A stretch of 30,058 bases of DNA from a virus. Of this stretch, positions 22,513-28,911 are shown one piece after another. Every line of letters begins with the position of its first letter. Within the stretch, counting starts at the first letter, position 1. The translations under genes were made by a program, and so were the position numbers. The stretch covers positions 1 through 30,058 of IMG/VR virus record IMGVR_UViG_3300009187_000058, one strand, 5' to 3'. A model generated the notes under the pieces. That model was not told the origin of the DNA. It did not search any database and saw only the letters and a list, made by a program, of their open reading frames with translations.

Positions 22513-22735
22513 AACCTTTGTAGACTATTTTGTTGGTCTTGAGCACTTGCTCGTATGCGTTAAACAGCTTAGCCATTCTAGCATCGTGAAGGGCATGTAG
22601 TCCAATTAATAAATTGGCTAGCTCATCCTCTGTTGGATTCTTTTCTCTATCCATCACCACCCACAGGATGGAGTCGATGTCCTCTTTAGTTATCCAAGCA
22701 GCCATGATGAGGTTTTCTAGTTCGTGTATCTTCAT
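22481..22735 (-). CDS. Conserved small helical phage protein
   Basis: An 84-residue helical protein. LENLIMAAWITKEDIDSILW, then NPTEDELANLLIGLHALHDARMAKLFNAYE, resembles a small family encoded before primase-helicases in other phages, from memory. No catalytic motif is clear. It starts in an ATGA overlap and runs 32 nt into the primase-helicase gene. Confidence 0.6.
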   Translation of the reverse strand: MKIHELENLIMAAWITKEDIDSILWVVMDREKNPTEDELANLLIGLHALHDARMAKLFNAYEQVLKTNKIVYKGYDIFKNSPTL

Positions 22736-22971
22736 GCTTGTCCCCTGTTACGGATGGCGAAGGCTGTTCCCCAATTAAGTTGCTTTTCTGCAATCCTTGC
22801 ACACGCCTCACGCTCAATCAGCACAGCGGCTTTGATGGCATCTGCTTCCCAATGGTAGGGCTGTCCCATTTCTCTAAGTATTTGTTTGCCAAGATTGCTG
22901 TTCCGTTCCACAGCATTAAAGGCTTCGTCTTCTTCTGGTGTCCAATCAGTCATGTGTTCTTCCCTATTCAT
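22732..22971 (-). CDS. Small acidic phage protein
   Basis: A 79-residue protein. The start at 22971 is favoured by GGAGG 7 nt upstream and the ATGA overlap; an internal ATG at 22953 (MTDWTPEEDEAF) also has AGGGAAG nearby, so two products are possible. The body EREACARIAEKQLNWGTAFAIRNRG resembles a helical tail found in many phage hypotheticals. Function unknown. Confidence 0.65.
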   Translation of the reverse strand: MNREEHMTDWTPEEDEAFNAVERNSNLGKQILREMGQPYHWEADAIKAAVLIEREACARIAEKQLNWGTAFAIRNRGQA

Positions 22972-23114
22972 TTTGCAGCCTCCAAATATAAACCAACATT
23001 ACCCAGTGCATAACCAATGAAAGCTATGCCTAATCCAATGTTTCCTTTCAGTAGTAGATCCACTGCCACCGCTGTATACACCACACCTACAATTGCAATT
23101 AGCCAAGCACTCAT
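22968..23114 (-). CDS. 48-aa two-TM membrane protein
   Basis: A 49-codon open frame reads from ATG 23114, with GGAGG 7 nt upstream, to TGA 22970-22968, with ATGA overlaps at both ends. The protein is almost all hydrophobic: SAWLIAIVGVVYTAVAV (2-18), a KGN turn, then GLGIAFIGYALGNVGLYL (27-44). GIAFIGYALGNVGLYL is a pattern I recall from many small phage membrane proteins. It would insert in the inner membrane during early infection. Function unknown. Confidence 0.7.
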   Translation of the reverse strand: MSAWLIAIVGVVYTAVAVDLLLKGNIGLGIAFIGYALGNVGLYLEAAK

Positions 23115-23281
23115 GACTTTTCCTCCACAAATTCTAGTGGTTGAAATTCTTTAAGCACTCTTGTTAATGCATTAATAAGTTCCCAGTCTTGATGTTCAGC
23201 ATCATGCTTAAGTTCATATTTAATTAACCATTCAAGTTGTTCAACAACAACTGCCTCTTGTTCCATCTGACTCAATGTCAT
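23111..23281 (-). CDS. 56-aa acidic helical protein
   Basis: A 57-codon frame fills the space between integrase and the membrane protein, with ATGA overlaps on both sides. MTLSQMEQEAVVVEQLEWLI is followed by KYELKHDAEHQDWELINAL and an acidic tail EFVEEKS. It is predicted to be mostly helix. No family is recognised. The GGAGG that serves the next gene lies inside its last codons. Confidence 0.65.
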   Translation of the reverse strand: MTLSQMEQEAVVVEQLEWLIKYELKHDAEHQDWELINALTRVLKEFQPLEFVEEKS

Positions 23282-24378
23282 ACTAGTCCTCTCATTTCCT
23301 GTGTCACTGTTGCACTACGCAAAGTGTTCTTGATGTATGGTGTTAGGCTCTGCGGTGTAGCATGACCTGACACTGACATGATGTTGGTGATGGGTACACC
23401 AGCCTCCACCATTTCTGTTATTGCTGTCCTTCGTAGGTCTTGCAATACTAGATCACTGGGGATGTTAGCCTCAGCCACAATTTGCTTAGCCACCCTAGAC
23501 AGATTGAATAAACTGTAGGGAAGTAGCCCACCCTTCCTATCAGGATTATTGGATGGTGCAATGTATTGCTGCCACCCAAACTCAGCATGCTGTTGCTTCA
23601 ACATGGTGAGAAGCCCAGTGCTTGTTGGTATAGACACTCTAGACCTGCGCTTGCTCTGCTCTAGATGCAACACACCCTTCTCTAAGTCTACCTGATCCCA
23701 TCTAAGCTTACGCATATCACCCATACGCTGTCCATATTCATAGGCCATCTGCACAATGAGTCCTACATTACGCCATTTGAATGTGCTGTAGGCAGTGTTC
23801 ATGAATGCTCTGACATCTTCCCTTGTCCACACAGTTCTTCGTGGCTTGTCTGCCCTTCTAAGCACCTTGCTAAAGGGATTGTGTGTGATGTAGCCATGAC
23901 GAATAGCAAAATTGAAGAGCAATCGATAGACAGCTAGTGTGTGGTTAGCTAGGCTAACACTGTGCTCAGCATGCTGTTCATATATCTTTTGACAATGCGG
24001 GGTAACTAAGCTACCTAGCTTACATTGATACAAAGGTATGCCATTGGCCTTGCTATCTTGCCATCCTTGTAAGTAATAAATGTAGTCACGCTGTGCCTTA
24101 ATACTGAGCTTGGTATAAGTGATGTTGTTCTTATACGCCTTGATAAGATCAACCACCTTCGTATCCTCTGATATATCTTTAAGATATCTAAGTTCTTTAC
24201 GCCAGTTGTCTAGCTGTGCGTTCAGCTCTTCAGCTAAAGCAAAGGCTTTAGATTTGTCAGTGCCTAATACACGCCTAGCCACCACCCCTGCATCCACTGC
24301 ATCCTGTGGTGGGTTGTAGCGATACTTGGTTATGCCTTCGGCAGCTTTGGCTAGTGTTACATAGCGAGGCAGTGTCAT
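23278..24378 (-). CDS. int: Tyrosine-type integrase
   Basis: A 366-residue site-specific recombinase. A SAM-like core-binding domain is visible at about 75-170 (DLIKAYKNNITYTKLSIKAQ; LANHTLAVYRLLFNFAIRHG). The catalytic domain has R218 (YGQRMGDMRKLRW), K243 (SKRRSRVSIP), R316 in LQDLRRTAITEM, H339 (SGHATPQSL) and the nucleophile Y348 (TPYIK). The first residue of the HxxR box is Gln313 instead of His, a change seen in active phage integrases. It is coupled by ATGA overlaps on both sides inside the replication operon. No repressor or obvious attP/tRNA fragment is seen near it. Confidence 0.93.
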   Translation of the reverse strand: MTLPRYVTLAKAAEGITKYRYNPPQDAVDAGVVARRVLGTDKSKAFALAEELNAQLDNWRKELRYLKDISEDTKVVDLIKAYKNNITYTKLSIKAQRDYIYYLQGWQDSKANGIPLYQCKLGSLVTPHCQKIYEQHAEHSVSLANHTLAVYRLLFNFAIRHGYITHNPFSKVLRRADKPRRTVWTREDVRAFMNTAYSTFKWRNVGLIVQMAYEYGQRMGDMRKLRWDQVDLEKGVLHLEQSKRRSRVSIPTSTGLLTMLKQQHAEFGWQQYIAPSNNPDRKGGLLPYSLFNLSRVAKQIVAEANIPSDLVLQDLRRTAITEMVEAGVPITNIMSVSGHATPQSLTPYIKNTLRSATVTQEMRGLV

Positions 24379-24563
24379 TCTTGTTCCCTTGCCTTCATCA
24401 TCTCTTCAGCAAACCAATAAGCTTTACTTGCTACTTCAGAATGTGGAATGTTCCACGCACTGGTCATCAGCACAGCCATAGCTTTAGCTGCAAAGTAGTC
24501 ACGCAGGGTCATGCCATCTTTGTATTGATCGGGGAACGCTGCTTCCATATCATTCTTTTCCAT
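24375..24563 (-). CDS. Conserved small phage protein (MTLRDYFAAKAM type)
   Basis: The start is ATG 24563, 5 nt after a perfect AGGAGG (24569-24574); ATG 24566 is closer than ideal. The 62-residue protein has GMTLRDYFAAKAMAVLMT in its middle, a pattern common in phage and prophage hypotheticals, and a helical C-terminus (VASKAYWFAEEMMKAREQE). Function unknown. It overlaps the ADP-ribosylglycohydrolase end by 14 nt and the integrase by 4 nt. Confidence 0.7.
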   Translation of the reverse strand: MEKNDMEAAFPDQYKDGMTLRDYFAAKAMAVLMTSAWNIPHSEVASKAYWFAEEMMKAREQE

Positions 24564-25392
24564 CATCACCTCCTAGTGCATAAAGTTTTTCAGCCATATC
24601 AATCAACTCATCCTTCTTCACTAGCTTGTCTAGCCATCTAGTGGGTATACCTTTCAAGCCATACTTACGCCCTGCCAACATGCCTGTCACTGCACCAACA
24701 GTGTCAGCGTCATAGCCTTTGTTAACTGCCATGATCAAAGCTTTCTCAAAGCTTGATGTTTCTCTCACACATTCCCATGCCATGTTGTATGTATACATGA
24801 TGCTTCCTGATGCATACACATCACGGAAGTGTTTGAGATAGTCGAAGTTGTCTTCTGCTTTACCTGACATAAGCTCAGCAACAAACCCTGCTATGTAATG
24901 CACAGTGTCTGCATTGCCATGTGTCATCAACGACACAGCAACACTCTGTGCCACAGCACTGGGCATGTTGTTGTGATTGGCAAGCACAACAGGAGCTACT
25001 CGCATGATAGATCCATTACCACTGGAGCTATAGCTACAGCTACCTGCATAGGGTTGTGTTGCTGTGATGCGGTCAATGGCTTCACTGCATGTTCTACCAA
25101 TGTCAAAGACATAATTGCGAGTACCAAAGTGACCAGTCTTCTTCCACATCTTGAAGTTCATGGCAATGTTCTCAGGATCAAAGCGTTTGCTGCTTATGTA
25201 TGCATCGGCAATAGCCACAGCCATAGCACCATCGTCTGTCCACTCTCCTTCGGCAGTGTTATGCACACCACCACCTTCCATCTCTGTCAATGTCTTTGAC
25301 ATCTCATGTGGTCTAACAAATTCCAATGGCGCACCCAGTGCATCACCAATGAAAAGACCCATGAACATACCAATTGCTTTATCTTGATGCAT
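24550..25392 (-). CDS. ADP-ribosylglycohydrolase (ARH/DraG family)
   Basis: A 280-residue protein of the ARH/DraG fold, which removes ADP-ribose from proteins, nucleic acids or small molecules using two metal ions. Family marks are FIGDALGAPLEF (14-25), EWTDDGAMAVAIADA with T52, D53, D54 as metal ligands, GNGSIMRVAP (125-134), and KGYDADTVGAVTGMLAG with D228, D230 and T231 as the second metal site. All key residues look intact, and length (280) fits DraG-like enzymes. It may undo host ADP-ribosylation aimed at the phage, or erase marks made by the phage itself. It shares one base (TAATG) with the gene upstream. Confidence 0.93.
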   Translation of the reverse strand: MHQDKAIGMFMGLFIGDALGAPLEFVRPHEMSKTLTEMEGGGVHNTAEGEWTDDGAMAVAIADAYISSKRFDPENIAMNFKMWKKTGHFGTRNYVFDIGRTCSEAIDRITATQPYAGSCSYSSSGNGSIMRVAPVVLANHNNMPSAVAQSVAVSLMTHGNADTVHYIAGFVAELMSGKAEDNFDYLKHFRDVYASGSIMYTYNMAWECVRETSSFEKALIMAVNKGYDADTVGAVTGMLAGRKYGLKGIPTRWLDKLVKKDELIDMAEKLYALGGDDGKE

Positions 25393-25586
25393 TAAATATC
25401 CTGCGCTTCTAATATCATTTTGAAATGAAGTGGATCACCCATCTCATTAAACTGTTCTCTCAATGGTTCTAAGAACGCATCGAGATCTTTGTCAGCCATT
25501 AAACAATTAAGTTCTATCTTGACCATGAATTCTTCGTCACATTCTTGAGTGGTGTAACCAGTCACGATTGCTTTTGTATATAACAT
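25392..25586 (-). CDS. Small acidic protein, function unknown
   Basis: A 64-residue protein with AAGGA about 7 nt before its ATG. Residues 1-30 are beta-like (LYTKAIVTGYTT, FMVKIELNCLM), followed by helix (DKDLDAFLEPLREQFNEM) and a last strand (LHFKMILEAQDI), an alpha/beta layout. No family is recognised. It is the first gene after the hairpin at 25600-25619 and is coupled to the ADP-ribosylglycohydrolase by TAATG. Confidence 0.6.
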   Translation of the reverse strand: MLYTKAIVTGYTTQECDEEFMVKIELNCLMADKDLDAFLEPLREQFNEMGDPLHFKMILEAQDI

Positions 25587-25599
25587 ATATGTTCCTTAT

Positions 25600-25619
25600 G
25601 CAGGGGACTAAGCCCCTGC
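25600..25619. promoter_or_regulatory. GC-rich hairpin between DUF932 gene and next gene
   Basis: GCAGGGG, ACTAAG, CCCCTGC forms a perfect 7-bp stem with a 6-nt loop. No T-run follows on either strand, so it is not a standard intrinsic terminator. It lies 9 nt after the DUF932 stop on the - strand and just ahead of the ribosome site of the 64-aa gene. It may protect the 3' end of the upstream message or be a processing site that sets different levels for the two sides. Confidence 0.55.
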
Positions 25620-25628
25620 CTTGGTTAA

Positions 25629-26471
25629 TTAAGCGAAGGCAATGTCTTCGGCAATGTTCCACAACTCTGAGTTGATGCGGATGTTTTCTTTCACGCTGTT
25701 AACAGGACGGGCTTTACGCATCACACCTTCAGGGTGCTTGTCAGACAAGCTCTTAACAAAAGCATTACCACGGATAACGCCTTCCTGAATACGATTGAAC
25801 ACAGTGAAGGCATCCATGTAGTTGTCTTCTTGGCGAGAGAGCCGCAACACATCGGCAATGGTTTGAGGGGTGGCATACACACCATTGGTCTGCTGTTCAA
25901 GCAAGTCCCAACGTGTCTCAACACCACGCTTAGCCATCAACACTGACTGGTGTGGATCGAGAGTGATGCTACGCAACTTCTCAAGACGCTCCATCATGGT
26001 GGGCAATGTAGCCACAGTGTTGCGGAGCATCTCTTCAAAGCCATTCAATGCCTTGCTGTGGTAGATGCGAGACTGGAAACCATCACCTGCCACAATGCCA
26101 TTGGAGCAGATGAAGCGGAAGCAACCTGCAAACAACTTCACTGAGCCAGTGCCGTCATGAGAGTTGTACAAAATAATCTCAGGACGAATGTCACCAGTGC
26201 CAAAGTCAATGTCCCATGTCTTAGCGAAGGCTAACATGTGACCTGAGTGGGCAGGGTTATTCTTACGGCTACGCTTTTGTGCTGCTTGCACTGGTGCATA
26301 TCCATAGTCTTGCATCACTGGGATGATGTCGCTTGTGTTCAATGACACATAACGATCTGTAAGTCGGTCAGCTTTGGTTGTGCTGAAAGAAGCAGGGGCA
26401 AGCTGTCGAATACGCTCTGTAGAGAGAGCAGAATTGTTTGCATTGCGAGAGAAGATTACATGATTTGCCAT
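25629..26471 (-). CDS. DUF932 phage/plasmid-like protein
   Basis: A 280-residue protein resembling the DUF932 (TIGR03299) family, found widely on phages and plasmids. Recognisable parts are ALSTERIRQLAPASF, then a central NPAHSGHMLAFAKTWDIDF, and LFAGCFRFICSNGIVAGDGF with HSKALNGFEE. The mix of beta strands and the Cys-Ser-Asn-Gly turn is typical of the family. Function is not known; a role in DNA metabolism or early takeover is often guessed. AAGGAA sits about 7 nt before the ATG. It is the first gene after the promoter-like node at 26518-26547 and may be strongly expressed. Confidence 0.8.
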   Translation of the reverse strand: MANHVIFSRNANNSALSTERIRQLAPASFSTTKADRLTDRYVSLNTSDIIPVMQDYGYAPVQAAQKRSRKNNPAHSGHMLAFAKTWDIDFGTGDIRPEIILYNSHDGTGSVKLFAGCFRFICSNGIVAGDGFQSRIYHSKALNGFEEMLRNTVATLPTMMERLEKLRSITLDPHQSVLMAKRGVETRWDLLEQQTNGVYATPQTIADVLRLSRQEDNYMDAFTVFNRIQEGVIRGNAFVKSLSDKHPEGVMRKARPVNSVKENIRINSELWNIAEDIAFA

Positions 26472-26499
26472 GATGTTTCCTTAAGAAAAGTGAGAGGGT

Positions 26500-26512
26500 G
26501 TCAGCAACTGAC
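26500..26512. promoter_or_regulatory. Operator-like inverted repeat at predicted start of transcription
   Basis: GTCAG, CAA, CTGAC is a 13-bp inverted repeat centred about 12 nt downstream of the TATAAT, so it covers the expected transcription start of the DUF932 operon. It could bind a dimeric repressor, or form a small 5-bp RNA hairpin at the 5' end of the message. No second copy was noticed in the window. Confidence 0.35.
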
Positions 26513-26517
26513 GCTTA

Positions 26518-26547
26518 ATTATAACCACAAAAATAGGGATAACACAA
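26518..26547 (-). promoter_or_regulatory. Candidate sigma70 promoter for DUF932 and downstream genes
   Basis: On the - strand a perfect -10 TATAAT (26523-26518) is preceded after 18 nt by TTGTGT (26547-26542), which matches only the TTG of the -35 box. It is in one of the few real gaps of the - strand arm, directly after an intrinsic terminator, and points toward the DUF932, ADP-ribosylglycohydrolase, integrase and replication genes. The -35 element coincides with the terminator loop. Confidence 0.55.
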
Positions 26548-26555
26548 TACCCCTA
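26529..26555 (-). terminator. Rho-independent terminator ending the small early gene cluster
   Basis: On the - strand TAGGGGTA, TTGTGT, TATCCCTA forms an 8-bp stem (one G-U pair) with a 6-nt loop, followed by TTTTT. It lies 7 nt after the stop of the 71-aa gene and separates the early small genes from the DUF932 and replication operon. A new promoter overlaps it. Confidence 0.75.
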
Positions 26556-26562
26556 CAAAACC

Positions 26563-26778
26563 TCAGGGCTTTTTAGCCAAAGGTATTACATCCATCCATA
26601 CCACTAGATGAACAGTATCTCCGAACATATCTAGGCAGTAGCTATACATGCCATCAATGTGATCGAAATAGTAAACAAGCCCAGTGCGAGGGCATTGTAC
26701 ATAGCTCTTAGGCTTCACCGAGTACAGCGGTGTCACTGGTTGTTTGTCGAAATCCTTGATGTCCACTTCGCTTAACAT
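26563..26778 (-). CDS. Conserved small phage protein, last of early cluster
   Basis: A 71-residue protein preceded by a perfect AGGAGG 7 nt before the ATG. The core PLYSVKPKSYVQCPRTGLVYYFDHIDG is split by turns and followed by MYSYCLDMFGDTVHLVVW, a mainly beta layout that I recall from other phage hypotheticals of this size. Three cysteines or His could bind metal but no clear motif exists. It is followed by the intrinsic terminator. Function unknown. Confidence 0.65.
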   Translation of the reverse strand: MLSEVDIKDFDKQPVTPLYSVKPKSYVQCPRTGLVYYFDHIDGMYSYCLDMFGDTVHLVVWMDVIPLAKKP

Positions 26779-26935
26779 GATTTTCCTCCTGTTGTATGTG
26801 TAATTGTTTCATCTGAGTGCCTTTAATGTAGCCTCTGACATAGGTGTTGTCATCTATCCACTGGTATGCCATACCTAAGCTACGCAAGCCATGAACAAAG
26901 CCTAATTGATAGCTGATGTTTACATCATTCTCCAT
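26708..26935 (-). CDS. Small hypothetical protein with long downstream overlap
   Basis: A 75-residue frame from ATG 26935 (MENDVNISYQLGFVHGLRSL), with AAAGG 9 nt before it. A start 9 nt earlier is possible. The first 45 residues look protein-like (GMAYQWIDDNTYVRGYIKGTQM). The last 24 residues run through the ribosome site and start of the next gene, a 71-nt overlap that is long for this genome. The C-terminal part may therefore be functionally loose, or the true gene shorter by mutation. No family recognised. Confidence 0.45.
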   Translation of the reverse strand: MENDVNISYQLGFVHGLRSLGMAYQWIDDNTYVRGYIKGTQMKQLHIQQEENHVKRSGHQGFRQTTSDTAVLGEA

Positions 26936-27095
26936 GTACATCATCCTTTCTTTGTACTGGTACAGCTAACAACCACTTGTCACCTAAATACCTAATGCTC
27001 TTCACCCACTGCCGTTGATTGTGGCGGTTGATACGCTTGTCTACACCTTCGGTGTTGTACAATTTACGAACATGAGTTAATACATTTGTTTTCAT
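26925..27095 (-). CDS. Small basic phage protein
   Basis: The start is ATG 27095 (MKTNVLTHVRKLYNTEGVDK), with AAAGG 7 nt upstream; upstream in-frame ATGs lie inside the previous gene and lack support. The 56-residue protein is basic: RINRHNQRQWVKSIRYLGDKWLLAVPV is a pattern I recall from several podoviruses. It may bind nucleic acid or inhibit a host protein, but this is only a guess from charge and early position. It ends 11 nt into the next gene. Confidence 0.6.
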   Translation of the reverse strand: MKTNVLTHVRKLYNTEGVDKRINRHNQRQWVKSIRYLGDKWLLAVPVQRKDDVHGE

Positions 27096-27366
27096 AAGTA
27101 TACCTTTCATAAGATCTGATTTTGCTGTCACCATCGGTGTGTTTAGTGACCCACTTGATGGCTACGTTGTCGGAATGTAAGCGTTGCAACAGCAACGACA
27201 AGTCACAGTCTTCCTCAAGGTAGACATTGTCCTTGTATTGGTAGCTGTAGCTGCTTACATCAGGGGCAATGCCCAAGTTCTCTAACACCTTGCGCTTCAC
27301 CTTGCCCCATCCATGCCCTGCATCAGTGTATACAATGATGGTGAACACCTTGCCTTTTTTTATCAT
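27064..27366 (-). CDS. Conserved phage hypothetical protein (DAGHGW type)
   Basis: A 100-residue protein. TDAGHGWGKVKRKVLENLGI, SSYSYQYKDNVYLEEDCDL and a C-terminal KIRSYERYTYENK are a set of patterns that I recall from many proteobacterial phages. The invariant-looking Asp, His and Glu-Glu-Asp-Cys-Asp make an enzymatic or metal-binding role possible. Function unknown. It overlaps the next gene by 32 nt and the upstream gene by ATGA. Confidence 0.7.
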   Translation of the reverse strand: MIKKGKVFTIIVYTDAGHGWGKVKRKVLENLGIAPDVSSYSYQYKDNVYLEEDCDLSLLLQRLHSDNVAIKWVTKHTDGDSKIRSYERYTYENKCINSCS

Positions 27367-27635
27367 GATGTTAGTTCCTCAATAGTTCCTGCCAGTACCA
27401 CTGTCTTACCAGTAGCTCCCACTATAAAGCTAAGCTTTACAATGTTAGGGTGTGACCTAAGTCCACACTTAGTCATGTATGTTTCCATCTGTCCTCTTTC
27501 ATCGAAAGAGTGTTGCCATCCATGTCCATTGCTAAATTCCCAGTGCAGGGTGTATGGTGGCGGTAGCACTTGCTTAGGTATGAACACCTCTTCCACAGGG
27601 CCAAAGTATTTATCTTTCCAAGGATCTCTCATCAT
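27363..27635 (-). CDS. Hypothetical protein, 90 aa
   Basis: A 90-residue protein coupled by ATGA overlaps on both sides. It is rich in aromatics (KDKYFGPVEEVFIPKQVLPP, HWEFSNGHGWQHSF) with a beta-like C-terminal half (NIVKLSFIVGATGKTVVLAG). No family or motif is recognised. Its setting among small early genes is typical of host-takeover or anti-defence proteins. Confidence 0.6.
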   Translation of the reverse strand: MMRDPWKDKYFGPVEEVFIPKQVLPPPYTLHWEFSNGHGWQHSFDERGQMETYMTKCGLRSHPNIVKLSFIVGATGKTVVLAGTIEELTS

Positions 27636-28084
27636 AGGTTATTCTCCAAAATATATTTAGCATCGGCAATGTCTTTAGACAGTGCCTCTATCCAAGAGCC
27701 ATCCTCAATGTACTCGTCAGCCGACTCTGTCAGTCGCTTCAGCACACCTCGAATGTCAGCCTTAGCACCCTTAGCAATGACAGGAAATCTTTCATTCCTT
27801 TCCATTCCTCGGATGAATGCATACCAAACCTTCGACTTCGGAGTGTAAAAGGTTGATGCAATTTCCTTACGCTCATAATTCTTGGTAATGTTCAGATGAA
27901 CATAAGCATAGTGCATACCAAAGGTATGAGCAGTCTGTTCCTGCTTAGTGACTGACAAGGTGAAGAGAACATCCCTTGCTTCATTGAAGCTGTCCCATGT
28001 GTTGTTTCCATGCTCATCACAAGCATAGTCTTCGTTAGCCATCAGCACCATGTAGCCATCGGCTGTCTTAATAACTTGATTCAT
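27632..28084 (-). CDS. Hypothetical early protein, 150 aa
   Basis: The start is ATG 28084 (MNQVIKTADGYMVLM), which gives an ATGA overlap with the gene upstream and follows GAGGTGAG; an earlier start would run deep into that gene. The protein has beta-like parts (YAYVHLNITKNYERKEI, KVWYAFIRGMERNERFPV) and a helical C-terminal third (ADIRGVLKRLTESADEYI). No known motif is visible. It is one of the longer early genes here and function cannot be assigned. Confidence 0.6.
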   Translation of the reverse strand: MNQVIKTADGYMVLMANEDYACDEHGNNTWDSFNEARDVLFTLSVTKQEQTAHTFGMHYAYVHLNITKNYERKEIASTFYTPKSKVWYAFIRGMERNERFPVIAKGAKADIRGVLKRLTESADEYIEDGSWIEALSKDIADAKYILENNL

Positions 28085-28338
28085 TTGCTCACCTCTTCTA
28101 TCTCTGTACAACGACACCCAAACCCATCAACTGCAGGGCAATCTGGATGGTGGTCAAGCTCTAAATGTGCATCAGTTATTTCCCAATCACCACACTCAAC
28201 AATACCCTGATTGACGGGTATGAAATCACCACCATCAATGTTCTTAGCTATGTCTATAGCATCATCCTCACTCTCAGCATCAACATGAACATACAAGTAT
28301 GTTGTCATCTTAGCAAACACTTTGTATCGATTAGTCAT
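28081..28338 (-). CDS. Small acidic hypothetical protein
   Basis: An 85-residue protein. The N-terminal 40 residues (RYKVFAKMTTYLYVHVDAES, EDDAIDIAKNIDGG) have the beta-alpha look of a small ferredoxin-like fold often found in phage proteins. A Cys/His-rich tail (HHPDC, GFGCRCTEIEE) might bind metal. It is very acidic. It is coupled by ATGA to both neighbours. Confidence 0.6.
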   Translation of the reverse strand: MTNRYKVFAKMTTYLYVHVDAESEDDAIDIAKNIDGGDFIPVNQGIVECGDWEITDAHLELDHHPDCPAVDGFGCRCTEIEEVSK

Positions 28339-28526
28339 AATGTATTTCCTTTCAGGATGGGTTGTCGTTTAATGAGTGGAAGGTAAACCTTAGTGCCAAA
28401 GAACTGATGGTCAAATGCTTGATCATCAAGTAGCTTGGCTGAGTGTGCTCTAGCTGCTTTCATTGTCCTGAAAGAAGCCACAGGGGTGATGCTGTTAGGC
28501 CAGTTCACAATGTATTTGTATCTCAT
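28335..28526 (-). CDS. Small basic hypothetical protein
   Basis: The start is ATG 28526 (MRYKYIVNWPNSITPVASFR), 4 nt after the stop of the gene upstream, with GGTGG nearby. An open frame continues to 28685 but that part is antisense-like and lies fully within the upstream gene. The 63-residue product is basic, with a helix TMKAARAHSAKLLDDQAF and a LIKRQPILKG tail. No family recognised. Confidence 0.6.
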   Translation of the reverse strand: MRYKYIVNWPNSITPVASFRTMKAARAHSAKLLDDQAFDHQFFGTKVYLPLIKRQPILKGNTL

Positions 28527-28530
28527 ATGC

Positions 28531-28911
28531 TTACCACCAACTATCGTAGAACACTGCCTTGCCATCGGCAATGGCTTCCTTCGCCACCTTGACGAAGTCA
28601 CCAACACTCTCAAGATCTTCGGGATAAATTTCTTGAGCACCGAAGAAGAACCCATTGACAGGCACAAGCTTGTTAGCACCAACATCCATCTCTAAACGAT
28701 CAAGATCGTTAGCAGTGAGCCTCACTGTGGTGCAGTTGAAGCTCTCTTTAGAGCCACCCTTTTGGCGGTAGAGATCCTCCATCCAACCATGCAAAGCATT
28801 GAACTTACGCCAGTAGCTGATCTGCATAGCGTCATCACCGAGTGCCATATCAACGACACCATCACCAATGGTGGTTGCATCCACCGTAAATGCATACATA
28901 TCAAGTCCCAT
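28531..28911 (-). CDS. Conserved phage protein beginning MGLDMY
   Basis: The start is ATG 28911 (MGLDMYAFTVDA), with GAGGAA 7-8 nt upstream; the upstream extension has no family likeness. The 126-residue protein carries ISYWRKFNALHGWMEDLY, a hallmark of a widespread phage and bacterial family beginning MGLDMYL, with LTANDLDRLEMDV and FFFGAQEIYPED. The family has no established function that I know of and is sometimes misannotated as phosphoglycerate kinase. It overlaps the upstream gene by 11 nt. Confidence 0.75.
   Translation of the reverse strand: MGLDMYAFTVDATTIGDGVVDMALGDDAMQISYWRKFNALHGWMEDLYRQKGGSKESFNCTTVRLTANDLDRLEMDVGANKLVPVNGFFFGAQEIYPEDLESVGDFVKVAKEAIADGKAVFYDSWW

Noticed and set aside
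28527-28685. N-terminal extension of the 63-aa gene
   Set aside because: It lies entirely within the MGLDMY gene in another frame and looks like random basic sequence; the ATG at 28526 directly follows that gene's stop.
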